From positions 3,472,001 to 3,536,000 of the forward strand of contig NZ_CP045725.1 in assembly GCF_009646095.1 (NCBI RefSeq): 64,000 nucleotides of DNA, given 5' to 3'. The notes below the pieces were generated by a model. That model did not search any database, was not told the origin of the DNA, and worked only from the letters and a program-made list of their open reading frames with translations. This DNA comes from Raineyella fluvialis. Its GTDB lineage: Bacteria; Actinomycetota; Actinomycetes; Propionibacteriales; Propionibacteriaceae. Within the stretch, counting starts at the first letter, position 1; every line of letters begins with the position of its first letter. This document shows, piece by piece, positions 16,622 through 25,429 of this stretch. The translations under genes and the position numbers were made by a program.

Positions 16622-17130
16622 TCAGACGTAGCGCCCGTAGCGGTGTTCGAGGGCGTCGACCCCGTCGGCCAGGTCCAACTCCTCGACCGTGGCCCGCACC
16701 AACAGGGCCCAGCCCGCGTGGTCCGGCGTCGCGTCGACGAGGCGGACCCCGACCCACCCGGCGGCGTCGATCAATCGTGGACCGTGTGTACCGTCCGTCC
16801 ACTCCCCCGTGCGGAACGGACCCCCGGGCGAGGGCGCGATCCGGGCGAAGGCGTCCGCGACCCGGCCCTGCCCCGGACCCAGGACGTTCACCGTCGCGGT
16901 GCCCGTCGAGCGGAAGAGGTCCCACCAGTCGCAGTCCTCGTCCACCAGCGCGATGAGCTCGGCCGGTTCTCCCTCCCCGACGAGGAGGGAGGAGATCGTC
17001 CAACCGTCCCGTGCACCCCCTCGGCGCTCGTCCACACGGTGACCGGCGCGGGGAGGTGGCCCCGCAGCCGGCGTACCGGGTCGCGCAGCTCCCGCGGCGG
17101 CTGGAAGGGATGCTCGTCGTGGATACTCAT
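16622..17130 (-). CDS. Flavin-reductase-like FMN-binding protein, frame broken by one missing G
   Basis: About 169 residues once repaired. The N-terminus (MSIHDEHPFQPPRELRDPVR, then GHLPAPVTVWTSAEG) is in one frame; the rest (ARDGWTISSLLVGEGEPAE, then WDLFRSTGTATVNVLG) is in another. They join if the G run on the minus strand at 17016-17020 has six bases. The fold is the split-barrel flavin reductase type, and the partner or substrate is unknown. The ATG 17130-17128 gives the usual family start. Divergent from the aldo/keto reductase. Confidence 0.8.
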
Positions 17131-17157
17131 GGGGCCAGTGTTCCCCAGGCACCCCAC

Positions 17158-17196
17158 CGCTCACCGCACCCGCTCACCGCACCCGCTCACCGCAAC
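17158..17196. repeat. Three tandem 13-bp repeats in a divergent promoter region
   Basis: CGCTCACCGCACC twice exactly, then once with one change (CGCTCACCGCAAC). It lies between the divergent flavin-reductase-like and aldo/keto reductase genes. Confidence 0.85.
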
Positions 17197-17259
17197 AGAT
17201 TCGCGCCGGGCAGCCGGTCCCAGCCGCAGGGTGATGCCGGCGGGTGACCGAGGGCCGCC

Positions 17260-17265
17260 TAGAGT
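17260..17265 (+). promoter_or_regulatory. -10 of the aldo/keto reductase gene, leaderless
   Basis: TAGAGT seven bases before the ATG at 17273; no ribosome binding site between. Confidence 0.55.
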
Positions 17266-17272
17266 CACGCGC

Positions 17273-18271
17273 ATGGAACAGCGACGCGTCGGCTCGTCAG
17301 GGCTGCAGGTCTCCCGGCTCGGCCTCGGCACGCTCACCTGGGGCCGCGACACCTCCCCCCAGTCCGCCTACGAACTGATGACGACGTTCGTCGATGCCGG
17401 CGGCACCCTGATCGACACGGCCGCGGCCTACGGCGCGGGGGACGCGGAGGAGATCCTCGGTGCCCTGATGGCGCGGGAGTTCGACCGTGAGGACCTCGTC
17501 ATCGCCACCAAGGCCGGCTTCGGCGTACGTGACGGGGAGCGGACGGTCGACACCTCCGCGCGGGCCATGCTCGCCGACCTGGACGGGTCCCTGGAGCGGC
17601 TGGGCACCGACTGGATCGACATCTGGCAGGTGCACGCGTGGGGCCAGGCGCCGATCGAGGAGACGCTGGCGGCGTTGGACCATGCCGTGACCTCGGGACG
17701 CGTGCGCTACGTCGGCCTGTCCAACTTCGTCGGCTGGCAGACCGCCCAAGCTGCCTCCTGGCAGCGCGCGATCACGACGCGCACCCCGATCACCTCGACC
17801 CAGGTCGAGTACTCCCTGATGACCCGGCGCGCCGAGGTGGAGATCCTCCCCGCCGTCCGCGCGATGGGACTCGGCTTCTTCGCCTGGTCGCCGCTGGGTC
17901 GCGGGGTACTGACCGGCAAGTACCGCCGCGGCATTCCGCGGGACTCCCGGGCGGCCGCCGAGCACTTCGCCTGGTTCGTCGACCCCTACCTGCAGCCACG
18001 CTCCCGCGGGATCGTGGATGCCGTCGCACGGGCGGCCGAGGGCCTCGGGATGGCACCGCTCGAGGTCGCCCTGCTGTGGGTGCGGGACGCCCCCGACGTC
18101 ACCGCGGCCCTGCTGGGAGCTCGCACCGCCGACCAGTTGGAGCAGTGCCTGGCCGTCGAGGAGATGACGCTCCCCGCGGAGATCGCGGCGGCCCTGGACG
18201 ACGTCTCGGGCGGCCCGATGGCGGCCCGTGAAGGCGCGGGACGCCCCGTGCCACCCGTGCACCACGACTGA
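17273..18271 (+). CDS. Aldo/keto reductase
   Basis: 332-residue (alpha/beta)8 NADPH-dependent oxidoreductase. The catalytic tetrad is visible: Asp and Tyr in LIDTAAAYGAGDAEE, Lys in IATKAGFG and His in IWQVHAWG. The NADPH 2'-phosphate region comes late (LLGARTADQLEQ). It is closest in outline to the potassium-channel-beta/YghZ type of AKR; substrate not predictable. The start follows a leaderless-type -10. Convergent with the DUF5703 gene. Confidence 0.92.
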   Translation: MEQRRVGSSGLQVSRLGLGTLTWGRDTSPQSAYELMTTFVDAGGTLIDTAAAYGAGDAEEILGALMAREFDREDLVIATKAGFGVRDGERTVDTSARAMLADLDGSLERLGTDWIDIWQVHAWGQAPIEETLAALDHAVTSGRVRYVGLSNFVGWQTAQAASWQRAITTRTPITSTQVEYSLMTRRAEVEILPAVRAMGLGFFAWSPLGRGVLTGKYRRGIPRDSRAAAEHFAWFVDPYLQPRSRGIVDAVARAAEGLGMAPLEVALLWVRDAPDVTAALLGARTADQLEQCLAVEEMTLPAEIAAALDDVSGGPMAAREGAGRPVPPVHHD

Positions 18272-18313
18272 CCCGTGAGCACCACGCTGCCTACCCGCCG
18301 GAGGCGGCCTAGC

Positions 18314-18547
18314 TCAGGCGAGGTACCCGTCGAGATCCAGCGTGGGCCGTACGCGGATGATCCGGCGACGGACCCACACGTCACGGCTGCCGTCCCGGTA
18401 CCGCCGCAGCCGGTGCAGCTCCCACCCGCCCCGCTCGGCCTCCTCGGTGAGGAGCTGGCGCAGGGCGTTGCGGGACACGTCGCGACTCACGGAGAACTGA
18501 CGTACGTCGTAGTCGCTCTCGGGTCGCTGGCGGGGCTTGGTCGGCAC
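18314..18547 (-). CDS. DUF5703 family protein
   Basis: 77 residues, small actinobacterial family of unknown function. Diagnostic stretch: SRDVSRNALRQLLTEEAERG, then WELHRLRRYRDGSRDVWVRR. Starts with GTG; CACAAT six bases upstream is a weak leaderless-type -10. Very basic, with no Cys or membrane segment. Divergent from tRNA-Leu. Confidence 0.85.
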   Translation of the reverse strand: MPTKPRQRPESDYDVRQFSVSRDVSRNALRQLLTEEAERGGWELHRLRRYRDGSRDVWVRRRIIRVRPTLDLDGYLA

Positions 18548-18572
18548 GCCACCATTGTGCCGAGCGGGTCAA

Positions 18573-18602
18573 TTGGCGTCGGCCGTAAGGGGTGTGTATA
18601 GT
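18573..18602 (+). promoter_or_regulatory. tRNA-Leu promoter
   Basis: -35 TTGGCG (18573-18578), 18-base spacer, -10 TATAGT (18597-18602). Start expected about 36 bases before the mature tRNA. Confidence 0.7.
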
Positions 18603-18644
18603 CCTACATCGCTGCCCGGCACGCCGGAGACAGCCGAAACACCT

Positions 18645-18730
18645 GTCCGGGTGGCGGAATTGGTAGACGCGCTAGCTTGAGGTGCTAGTGCCCGTTTTAG
18701 GGCATAGGGGTTCAAGTCCCCTCTCGGACA
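18645..18730 (+). tRNA. tRNA-Leu (anticodon GAG)
   Basis: 86 bases, class II with a long variable arm. Acceptor GTCCGGG pairs with CTCGGAC (one G-U). The anticodon stem CTAGC/GCTAG frames TTGAGGT, giving anticodon GAG for CUC leucine codons. The variable arm TGCCCGTTTTAGGGCA is typical of Leu, and GTTCAAGTC is the T loop. CCA is not encoded. Confidence 0.96.
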
Positions 18731-18740
18731 CAGTGAGGCG

Positions 18741-18768
18741 AAGGCTCGTCCCCAGTGGGGCGGGCCTT
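18741..18768 (+). terminator. Intrinsic terminator after tRNA-Leu
   Basis: AAGGCTCGTCCCC/GGGGCGGGCCTT stem with one bulge and a three-base loop, followed by TTCGTCGTT, 10 bases after the tRNA. Confidence 0.7.
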
Positions 18769-18905
18769 TCGTCGTTCCGACGAACGTGGCGACGACCCCA
18801 CTCGCTCGCTCACCCTCCTCCGCGTAGCCCGGGGTTGTTGCCACCGAGGTCATCGACCACGACGGATCACCACATCAGCCGGGCTCAGCTGCCTCGGCGG
18901 GACTG

Positions 18906-19511
18906 CTATGGCGTGGCGGCGAAGAGGAGATCCAACCGGGCGCGGCCAGCGAACTTCATCCCCTTCTCCACCGCCCGGTCACGAATGGGCTCAAGGCGGT
19001 CGAAGCCTTCCTCGAGCGACGCCACGTCGTCCCAGACCGACCCGACGAGGACCTCGCCAGTGGTGCGATCGACCAGCATCCGCACCGCTCGGAAGCCCGG
19101 CGATGACCGGTACATCGGCTCTGCCACCCAGGCGAAGAAGGAGATGATCTCGTGGATGAGGGCAGGATCGTAGAAGTGCCGATTGACATTCACGGGCAGC
19201 CCGGAGGTCAGCGGGCGATCCGATGCTGCATCCACCGGGACATCCCATTCCCGCACGCCGTGCACGGTACTGCCCGCACCCTCCGTCGCCCGCCGCCGAA
19301 GGTCCCTGGCGCCGCTACGACTCGCGATGAGGTCGTCGACGCGGTCCCAATCGGTGAAGGTCCACCGGGTCGAGGTCGCCGGGTCGCCGAACACGGAGAT
19401 TCCGCGGAACCCCTGCATGGCTGAGGCCCCAGGAAGAACCGTTGTGCTGATCTGGTCGATCAGCGTCTGCGGGTCACTGAAGCCCTCCGTCGTCGTCTGC
19501 CTGCTGAACAT
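18906..19511 (-). CDS. Dimeric alpha/beta-barrel (monooxygenase-like) domain protein
   Basis: About 201 residues from ATG 19511-19509. The first half (MFSRQTTTEGFSDPQTLIDQ, MQGFRGISVFGDP) and second half (SPGFRAVRMLVDRTTGEVLV, VASLEEGFDRLEPIRDRAVE) each look like a ferredoxin-type antibiotic-biosynthesis-monooxygenase unit, so the protein may be an internal duplication. No catalytic residue set is known for such proteins, and the role is unknown. An ATG 11 codons earlier exists but has a weaker context. Confidence 0.6.
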   Translation of the reverse strand: MFSRQTTTEGFSDPQTLIDQISTTVLPGASAMQGFRGISVFGDPATSTRWTFTDWDRVDDLIASRSGARDLRRRATEGAGSTVHGVREWDVPVDAASDRPLTSGLPVNVNRHFYDPALIHEIISFFAWVAEPMYRSSPGFRAVRMLVDRTTGEVLVGSVWDDVASLEEGFDRLEPIRDRAVEKGMKFAGRARLDLLFAATP

Positions 19512-19597
19512 GACTGCCCCACTCCCGAACGCCTGACGCTTCAATCATAGAGTGATCTACCTCACACTGCCAGCAGCGCAGGACCCCTTACCGGTCG

Positions 19598-20881
19598 TCA
19601 GACGCCGCGGCGCGCGGGCTGGACGCTGGTCAGGTCATAGCCGACCTCGGAGTGCTCGGCCAGGTCGATGCCCGAGGTCTCTGCCTCGGGGCTCACCCGC
19701 ATGCCGATCGTCCGGGTCAGGACCGTGGCCAGCAGCCAGGTCATCCCGAAGGAGAAGGCGCCCACCACCAGGACGGCGACGGCCTGACGCCACAGCTGGT
19801 CCACGCCACCGCCGTAGAAGAGACCTGCGACGCGGGTCGCTGTGCGGGGGTCGGCGAAGAGGCCGATCCCGAGGGTGCCGATGATTCCGCCGACCAGGTG
19901 GACTCCCACGAGGTCCAGCGAGTCGTCAACGCCCCAGACGAACTTCAGGCTGACGGCCCAGGAGCAGGCGGCGCCGGCGAGTAGCCCGATGACCATGGCG
20001 CCCAGCGGGCTCACCGCTCCACCCGAGGGGGTGATCGCGACCAGGCCGGCGACCGCTCCTGAGGCGGCACCCAGCGACGTCGCGTGACCGTCACGCCGCT
20101 TCTCGACGAAGAGCCAGGCCAGCATCGCCGCGCACGGGGCGAGCAGGGTGTTGACCCAGATGAGGGCCGCCCAGGTGCCGGAGACCAGCGCGGATCCGGA
20201 GTTGAAACCGAACCAGCCGAACCACAGCAGACCGGCGCCGAGCATCACCAGCGTCATGTTGTGCGGACGCATCGGCGCCGAGCCGAAGCCGATCCGTCGG
20301 CCGAGGACGATCGCCAGGGCCAGGCCGCCGGCGCCGCAGGCGACCTCGATCGTGGTACCACCCGCGAGGTCGATGGCGTGGAGGCTGTTGACGATCCAGC
20401 CGCCCCTCGGGGCGCTCAGCCCGTTGCTGGCGAAGACCCAGTGCGCCAGCGGGGCGTACACGAGCAGGAGCCACAGCACCGACAGGGCCATCCAGCCGCG
20501 GAAGGTGGCGCGTTCGGCGATCGCCCCGGACAGGAGTGCGACGGCGATGATCGCGAAGCAGCCCTGGAAGCCGGCGAAGGCCAGCGCCGGAACCGTCCCC
20601 ACCGTGGGGTCCCCGTAGACCAGTGAGTCGAGGAACGCGAACTGGAACGGGTTGCCGATGATGCCCCCGATCGAGTTGCCGAACGCCTCGCTGTAACCCA
20701 CGATGGCCCAGGCGACCCCGGCCGTGGCTATGCTGACGAAGCTCATCATGATCATGTTGAGCACGCCCTTGGACCGCACCATGCCTCCGTAGAAGAAGGC
20801 CAGTCCAGGCGTCATGAGCAGCACCAGGGCGGCGCTGGTCAGGAGCCACGCAGTGTCACCCGTGTTGATCTCAAGAACCAC
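19598..20881 (-). CDS. amt: Ammonium transporter, Amt family
   Basis: Trimeric inner-membrane ammonium channel, about 427 residues with 11 predicted helices. Family signature MTPGLAFFYGGMVRSKGVLN near the N-terminus, the pore His regions (ARLAHWVF-like LAHWVFASNG and VHLVGGIIGTLGIG) and the C-terminal tail. I prefer the GTG at 20881-20879 (VVLEINTGDTAWLL), which matches the family start. The longer ATG reading at 20929 runs into the GlnR-like sites. No glnB/glnD follows. Nitrogen control is likely from the sites upstream. Confidence 0.93.
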   Translation of the reverse strand: MVLEINTGDTAWLLTSAALVLLMTPGLAFFYGGMVRSKGVLNMIMMSFVSIATAGVAWAIVGYSEAFGNSIGGIIGNPFQFAFLDSLVYGDPTVGTVPALAFAGFQGCFAIIAVALLSGAIAERATFRGWMALSVLWLLLVYAPLAHWVFASNGLSAPRGGWIVNSLHAIDLAGGTTIEVACGAGGLALAIVLGRRIGFGSAPMRPHNMTLVMLGAGLLWFGWFGFNSGSALVSGTWAALIWVNTLLAPCAAMLAWLFVEKRRDGHATSLGAASGAVAGLVAITPSGGAVSPLGAMVIGLLAGAACSWAVSLKFVWGVDDSLDLVGVHLVGGIIGTLGIGLFADPRTATRVAGLFYGGGVDQLWRQAVAVLVVGAFSFGMTWLLATVLTRTIGMRVSPEAETSGIDLAEHSEVGYDLTSVQPARRGV

Positions 20882-20905
20882 GAGTGACAACGTTGCACGG
20901 CCCTT

Positions 20906-20965
20906 GTTTCGGCACCATTCCCAGGCCATTACGGTTCCATGAGCATGGTGTTACGGAGATGTTTC
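20906..20965. promoter_or_regulatory. Phased GlnR-like half-sites upstream of amt
   Basis: On the minus strand six pentamers each separated by exactly six bases: GAAAC, GTAAC, CTCAT, GTAAT, GGAAT, GAAAC. The actinobacterial GlnR box is GTnAC-N6-GAAAC in the same 11-bp phase; five of six pentamers fit one or other half-site closely. The site lies between amt and a divergent lipoprotein gene. Confidence 0.55.
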
Positions 20966-21037
20966 GCCGCCCCACCGCCCGTCACACAGCGGGTCGGCGA
21001 GGACAAAGGGTTGGGGCCAGGGACGCACACTGGCGGC

Positions 21038-22048
21038 ATGAGTCCTCTCCCGGACCCGCGGATGCCCGGGCGTCGGGCCTTCCTCCTCGGCACCGGCGTC
21101 CTGCTCGCCGGCTGCGCGACGGGGCCGCGCGGTCCCGCCGCCCCACCCCCGGACCCGACCACCATCGGGGCTGCGACCCCCGGACCGACCGCCCAGCGGA
21201 CGGGCGCCGCCGAGTCTCCGAGCGCCGCGATGCCCCCGCGGGCAACCTGGTCGGCGGACTCCAACGACGTCCGGCCCGCCGTCAAGCAGGCCGCCACCCG
21301 GCTCATCGAGGCGCTGGGGAACTGGGACCACGGTGATTCCGGCCCTGACGCCGCGGGTGCTCGGGTGAGGGCGCTCGGCCAGGATCCGTCGCTGGTGGAG
21401 GGCGTCGGCGCCCTCGTCACGGATGCGGACGCCTCGGTGCTGCAGGTGATCGACGCACAGTACGGCGGCATCCTCTCCGACTCGGCGAGCGTACTGGTCG
21501 TCACGCGTACCTGGGCCCGGAGCCCGGCCGGGACCATCTCCGGCGGAGGCGCCACGTACGACGTACGGCTCTCCAGCGCCTCCCCCACCTGGCGCGTGAC
21601 CGAGATCCACCCCTCCCAGCCGGGCACCCCGGTCACCCCCGGCACTCTCGCGCACGAGGTGCTCAGCTCGGATCGCCTCGACCTGCCACCGGCATCCTCC
21701 GCTGACATCGCCTCGGGGCAAGTCCACGACTCCGTCCTGGAAGCGATGCTTCACCTGGCCCAGACCTATCGTCTCGGCATCAGCGTCGTCCGTTCCGGAC
21801 ACCCGACGTACGTGTTCGGCACCACCAGGCCCAGCGACCACCCCCGGGGCCGCGCCTTCGACACCTGGATGATCGACGGGCATCCCGTCGTCGCCTCGGC
21901 CACGCCGCAGGCACTGGTCACCGCCTTCATGCGTGACGCCGCCCGGGCGGGCTCCTACAACATCGGCGGACCGTACGCGGTGTCGGGCTCCGCGTACTTC
22001 ACCGACGACACCCACCACGACCACGTGCACGCCGGGTTCACCAGCTGA
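21038..22048 (+). CDS. Lipoprotein with M15-like peptidase C-terminus
   Basis: 336 residues. The N-terminus RRAFLLGTGVLLAGC has a lipobox (LAGC), so it is membrane-anchored outside. The middle is a Pro/Ala-rich linker and a domain of unknown type. The C-terminal region has SDHPRGRAFDTWMIDG and HHDHVHAGFTS, resembling the H-x6-D and HxH zinc ligands of VanY/M15-type peptidases, although the spacing is unusual. A role in cell-wall peptide trimming is inference. The start is ATG 21038. Confidence 0.7.
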   Translation: MSPLPDPRMPGRRAFLLGTGVLLAGCATGPRGPAAPPPDPTTIGAATPGPTAQRTGAAESPSAAMPPRATWSADSNDVRPAVKQAATRLIEALGNWDHGDSGPDAAGARVRALGQDPSLVEGVGALVTDADASVLQVIDAQYGGILSDSASVLVVTRTWARSPAGTISGGGATYDVRLSSASPTWRVTEIHPSQPGTPVTPGTLAHEVLSSDRLDLPPASSADIASGQVHDSVLEAMLHLAQTYRLGISVVRSGHPTYVFGTTRPSDHPRGRAFDTWMIDGHPVVASATPQALVTAFMRDAARAGSYNIGGPYAVSGSAYFTDDTHHDHVHAGFTS

Positions 22049-22148
22049 CCGGGACGATCCGCGATCCCTGGCACTGGCCGTGTCCCGGGCCGCGCAGTGG
22101 GGGCGGAGTTGCGCGGTGCACGATGTGCCGAGTGGCGGGGCTCTCGAT

Positions 22149-22154
22149 TACCCT
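22149..22154 (+). promoter_or_regulatory. -10 of the small ORF at 22161, leaderless
   Basis: TACCCT six bases before the ATG at 22161; no ribosome binding site between. Confidence 0.45.
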
Positions 22155-22160
22155 CGACTC

Positions 22161-22241
22161 ATGCGCTATGTCCATCACCGGGATCCGGTCGTCACGCCGC
22201 ACGGGACGGTCCTCGGCGACGACGCGTCGGGACGCGCATGA
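22161..22241 (+). CDS. Possible 26-residue leader peptide upstream of the GT39-like gene
   Basis: Reads MRYVHHRDPVVTPHG then TVLGDDASGRA. Its TGA overlaps the ATG of the next gene as ATGA, and a leaderless-type -10 stands six bases before its own ATG. The downstream gene has no ribosome binding site outside this frame, so coupled translation is plausible. There is no run of any one amino acid that would suggest classic attenuation. It may be chance. Confidence 0.4.
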   Translation: MRYVHHRDPVVTPHGTVLGDDASGRA

Positions 22242-23809
22242 TCGAGCCTGCCGAGGCACTCACCGCCACCGCGCCGAGCTCGACTCGGCTGACGCCCTCA
22301 CGGGACCACCGTGGCGGCACCGGAACCGACCTGCCGGCACGGAGATCGGGGCGTCGCGCGCCGCGTCTGCCGCTGTCGCGCTGGATCCATGCGACGGTCG
22401 GTCTGCAGTTCCTCGTGCTGATGGTCTTCAGCGGAGGGTACGGCTACCAGCGGGACGAGCTGTACTTCCGCATGTTGCCGCCGGCCTGGGGCTACGTCGA
22501 CCAACCGCCGTTCACACCCTTCCTGGTCCGCACGCTGGCCCACCTCAGCGACCACCTCTGGCCGATCCGCCTGGTCGCCGCCCTGGCGATGTGCCTGGCG
22601 ACGTACACCCACGTCCTCATCACGCGGGAGTTCGGGGGGTCGGTCCGGGCCCAGGTCGTGTCGGCGATGGCGTACGCCTTCGCGCTCGTGCCGCTCTCCA
22701 TGGGCCACAATCTGCTCACCGCGACGGTCGACCTGCCGCTGTGGGGACTGACGGCGCTGTTCATCTGCCGGGCCGTGCTCCGGGACGACCCCCGGTGGTG
22801 GATCGCCGCGGGCGCGGTCATCGGGCTCACGACGTTCAACCGATGGCTGATCATCGCCTTCGTCCTGGTGCTGCTGGCGGGCTTGGTGCTCGCGGGCCCT
22901 CGCCACCACCTCGTCGACCGCCGGACCTGGTTCGGCGCCGCCGTCGCCCTCGTGCTGGCACTGCCCAACCTGTGGTGGCAATCCGCCCACGGCTGGCCGC
23001 AACTCACCTTCGGTATGGCGCTGGCCGGGTCGAACAACGCCGATGTCCGGCACGGCATGTGGACCCTGCTGCCGATCATCATGGGACCGTTCCTGCTCCC
23101 GTTCTGGCTGGCCGGGATCGTCGCGCTGTTCCAGCGGCCGGCGTGGCAGCGAGCCCGCTTCCTCGTCCCCGCACTGATCATCTTCCTGTTGCTGATGATC
23201 CCGGTCGCCGGACAGGCGTACTACCCGATGGGCATCGTCTCGGTGCTGCTGGCGATCGGCTGCATCCCCGTCACCGAATGGGCGACGACCATCCCCCGGC
23301 GTCGCGCCATCGCCGGTCTGCTCGTCGCGAACAGCCTCACCAGCATCGTCTTCGACCTCCCGGTGCTGCCGATCGAGAAGAGCCCGACCCGCTACGTCAA
23401 CCCGCTGGCACTGGACTCCAGCTTCTGGCCGACGTACGTGGGACAGGTCGCCGCTGCCTATCGGCGCTACAGCCCGCAGACCCCCGGGACGACGGTCGTC
23501 CTCGCCGGGGACTACGGCGAGGCGGGCGCTGTCGACCGCTTCGGACCGGCGATGGGGCTTCCCCCCGTCTACAGCGGCCACAACACCCTCGGATGGCTCC
23601 AGCCGCCACCCGACGCGGCGACCGCCGTCGTCGCGGTCGGCATCCCCGCCACCACGCTGGCCGGCCACTTCGCCACCTGCGTGACGGTGGGACGCCTCGA
23701 CAACGGCTACGCCATCAAGATGTTCCAGCAGGGCCAGCCGATCGTCGTCTGCGACGGCCGTCGGGATCCGTGGTCGAAGATCTGGCCGGACGTGACCCAC
23801 TGGGGCTGA
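22238..23809 (+). CDS. GT39/ArnT-like integral membrane glycosyltransferase
   Basis: 523 residues, about 11-12 membrane helices. The first extracytoplasmic loop has the family acidic motif (YQRDELYFRMLPPAWGYVDQ), used to bind a polyprenyl-phosphate sugar donor. Members transfer mannose or other sugars to proteins or lipids at the outer face. A soluble C-terminal domain is present (about 400-523). The start at ATG 22238 overlaps the stop of a small upstream ORF (ATGA). Acceptor unknown. Confidence 0.82.
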   Translation: MIEPAEALTATAPSSTRLTPSRDHRGGTGTDLPARRSGRRAPRLPLSRWIHATVGLQFLVLMVFSGGYGYQRDELYFRMLPPAWGYVDQPPFTPFLVRTLAHLSDHLWPIRLVAALAMCLATYTHVLITREFGGSVRAQVVSAMAYAFALVPLSMGHNLLTATVDLPLWGLTALFICRAVLRDDPRWWIAAGAVIGLTTFNRWLIIAFVLVLLAGLVLAGPRHHLVDRRTWFGAAVALVLALPNLWWQSAHGWPQLTFGMALAGSNNADVRHGMWTLLPIIMGPFLLPFWLAGIVALFQRPAWQRARFLVPALIIFLLLMIPVAGQAYYPMGIVSVLLAIGCIPVTEWATTIPRRRAIAGLLVANSLTSIVFDLPVLPIEKSPTRYVNPLALDSSFWPTYVGQVAAAYRRYSPQTPGTTVVLAGDYGEAGAVDRFGPAMGLPPVYSGHNTLGWLQPPPDAATAVVAVGIPATTLAGHFATCVTVGRLDNGYAIKMFQQGQPIVVCDGRRDPWSKIWPDVTHWG

Positions 23810-23821
23810 GGCACCGGATGG

Positions 23822-25344
23822 TCACCGCGGCGCGAGCGCCCGGACGTCCGCCAAGGTGTCCGCCTCGGCCGCCGTCTTGTCGCTCCGATAGCGCACCACC
23901 CGGGCGAACCGCAGGGTGACGCCGCCGGGGTAGCGCACGGACCGCTGGACCCCGTCGAAGGCCACCTCCACCACCTGCTCGGGTCGCAGCTGCACGACGT
24001 GCCCCTGCCGGCCGGTCTCGAGTTCGAGGAAGCGGGCGGTCTGCCAGGCCAGCATCTCGTCGGACATGCCTTTGAAGGTCTTCCCCAGCATCACGAACGC
24101 GTCCCCGTCCCTGGCCCCGAGATGAATGTTGGACAGCAGTCCCGTACGACGGCCACTGCCCCACTCCACGGCCAGGACGACGAGGTCGAGGGTGTGACGA
24201 GGCTTCACCTTCACCCAAGCGGCGCCGCGTCGCCCGGCGGCGTACGAGGCGGAGAGGTCCTTGACGACGATGCCCTCGTAGCCGCGTCCGAGCACCGTGG
24301 CGAACCACTCCTGCACGGTGGTCGGATCGGCGCCGATCAGCCGGGGGACGATCGCCTCGCCCGGCACGACTTCGCCCAGGGCCTCGATCCTCGCCGCGGC
24401 CGCGGCATCGATCAGGTCGCGCCCGTCGAGGTGCAGGATGTCGAAGAAGAACGCACTGAGGGGCGCGTCGCCGGCGAGCCCCTCCGCTGGGTGCGTCATC
24501 GTCCGAGCACCGGTCTCCTGGAAGGCCCGCGGCCGTCCGTCCGCGCCGAGCAGGAGTGCCTCGCCGTCGAGCACGACCGAGCGGAGCGGCAGGCCACGGA
24601 CGAGCGAGACGATCTCAGGCACCCGGTCGGTGATCTCGTCCAGTGAGCGGGTGAAGACAGCGACCTCGTCTCCGGCCCGGTGCACCTGGATCCGGATGCC
24701 GTCCAGCTTGGCATCGACCGCCACCGCAGCCCCGCCGAATCCCCGCAGGGCGCTGGGCACATCGGAGGCGGGCGAGGCGAGCATCGGGCGTACGGGGCGC
24801 AGTGGCTGCAGCCGGAAGGCCGCGAGGGCGTCCTGGCCCCGCCGAGTGCGGCCGCGGCCACCGGCCCGGAGAACGCGCTGAACATGGCGGCCCGCCGGAC
24901 CACCGCGAGAGGCACCTCCGCGGCCTCGGCGATCGCGTCCAGCAACAGGGCGTCGAGCGCGCCCTGCCGCAGCTCACCGACCAGGAGCCGGCGGAGGAAC
25001 ATCTGCTCGGGCGCCGTCGCCCGAGCGAAGAGTGCCGCGATCCCCCGTTCGCGGGCAGCTGCGGATCCCGGCCCCGAGATCGCGGCGAGGGCCGCCAGGG
25101 CGGCGTCCACGTCGAGCGGGGTGAGGGACGGCACAGAGGCCGGATCGGGCAGGGTGAGCAGGGAGCGCCACCCGACACCTGTCCGGCGCTGCCGGATCCG
25201 GCCGGACAGGAACGAGGCCACGATGTCCGCCTCGGTGGCGTCGCCCGTCTCGCCGAGGACCTCCGCCACCAGACGGCGCTTCTCGATCCGCGAGCGGGTC
25301 GCCGTGACCGCCGCCGAGGTCTGCACGAGCCGGGTGAGCAGCAT
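23822..25344 (-). CDS. ATP-dependent DNA ligase (LigB type), frame broken by one missing G
   Basis: About 507 residues when repaired, the length of mycobacterial LigB. The N-terminal DNA-binding domain (MLLTRLVQTSAAVTATRSR, RQRRTGVGWRSLL) is in one frame; from QDALAAFRLQPLRPVRPMLA on it is in another. They join if the G run on the minus strand at 24837-24840 has five bases. The adenylation domain has the catalytic Lys in DAKLDGIRIQVHRAG and GEALLLGADG, EGIVVKDLSA and WVKVKP; an OB domain follows. It seals nicks using ATP, a back-up repair enzyme in actinobacteria. Divergent from the LLM gene. Confidence 0.85.
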
Positions 25345-25394
25345 GCCCCGATCATCCCTCCCGGCACTGACGGCGTCGACCCCAGCACAAATAC

Positions 25395-25423
25395 TTGACA
25401 CTTGAACTATCTCGGGATTCGAT
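25395..25423 (+). promoter_or_regulatory. Promoter of the LLM oxidoreductase gene
   Basis: Perfect -35 TTGACA (25395-25400), 17-base spacer, weak -10 TTCGAT (25418-25423) six bases before the ATG, implying a leaderless transcript. Confidence 0.5.
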
Positions 25424-25429
25424 GGTGGC

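Noticed and set aside
18723-18735. An encoded CCA or att site at the tRNA-Leu end
   Set aside because: The 3' end reads ACAGTG, not CCA; no integrase or direct repeat of the tRNA end is nearby.
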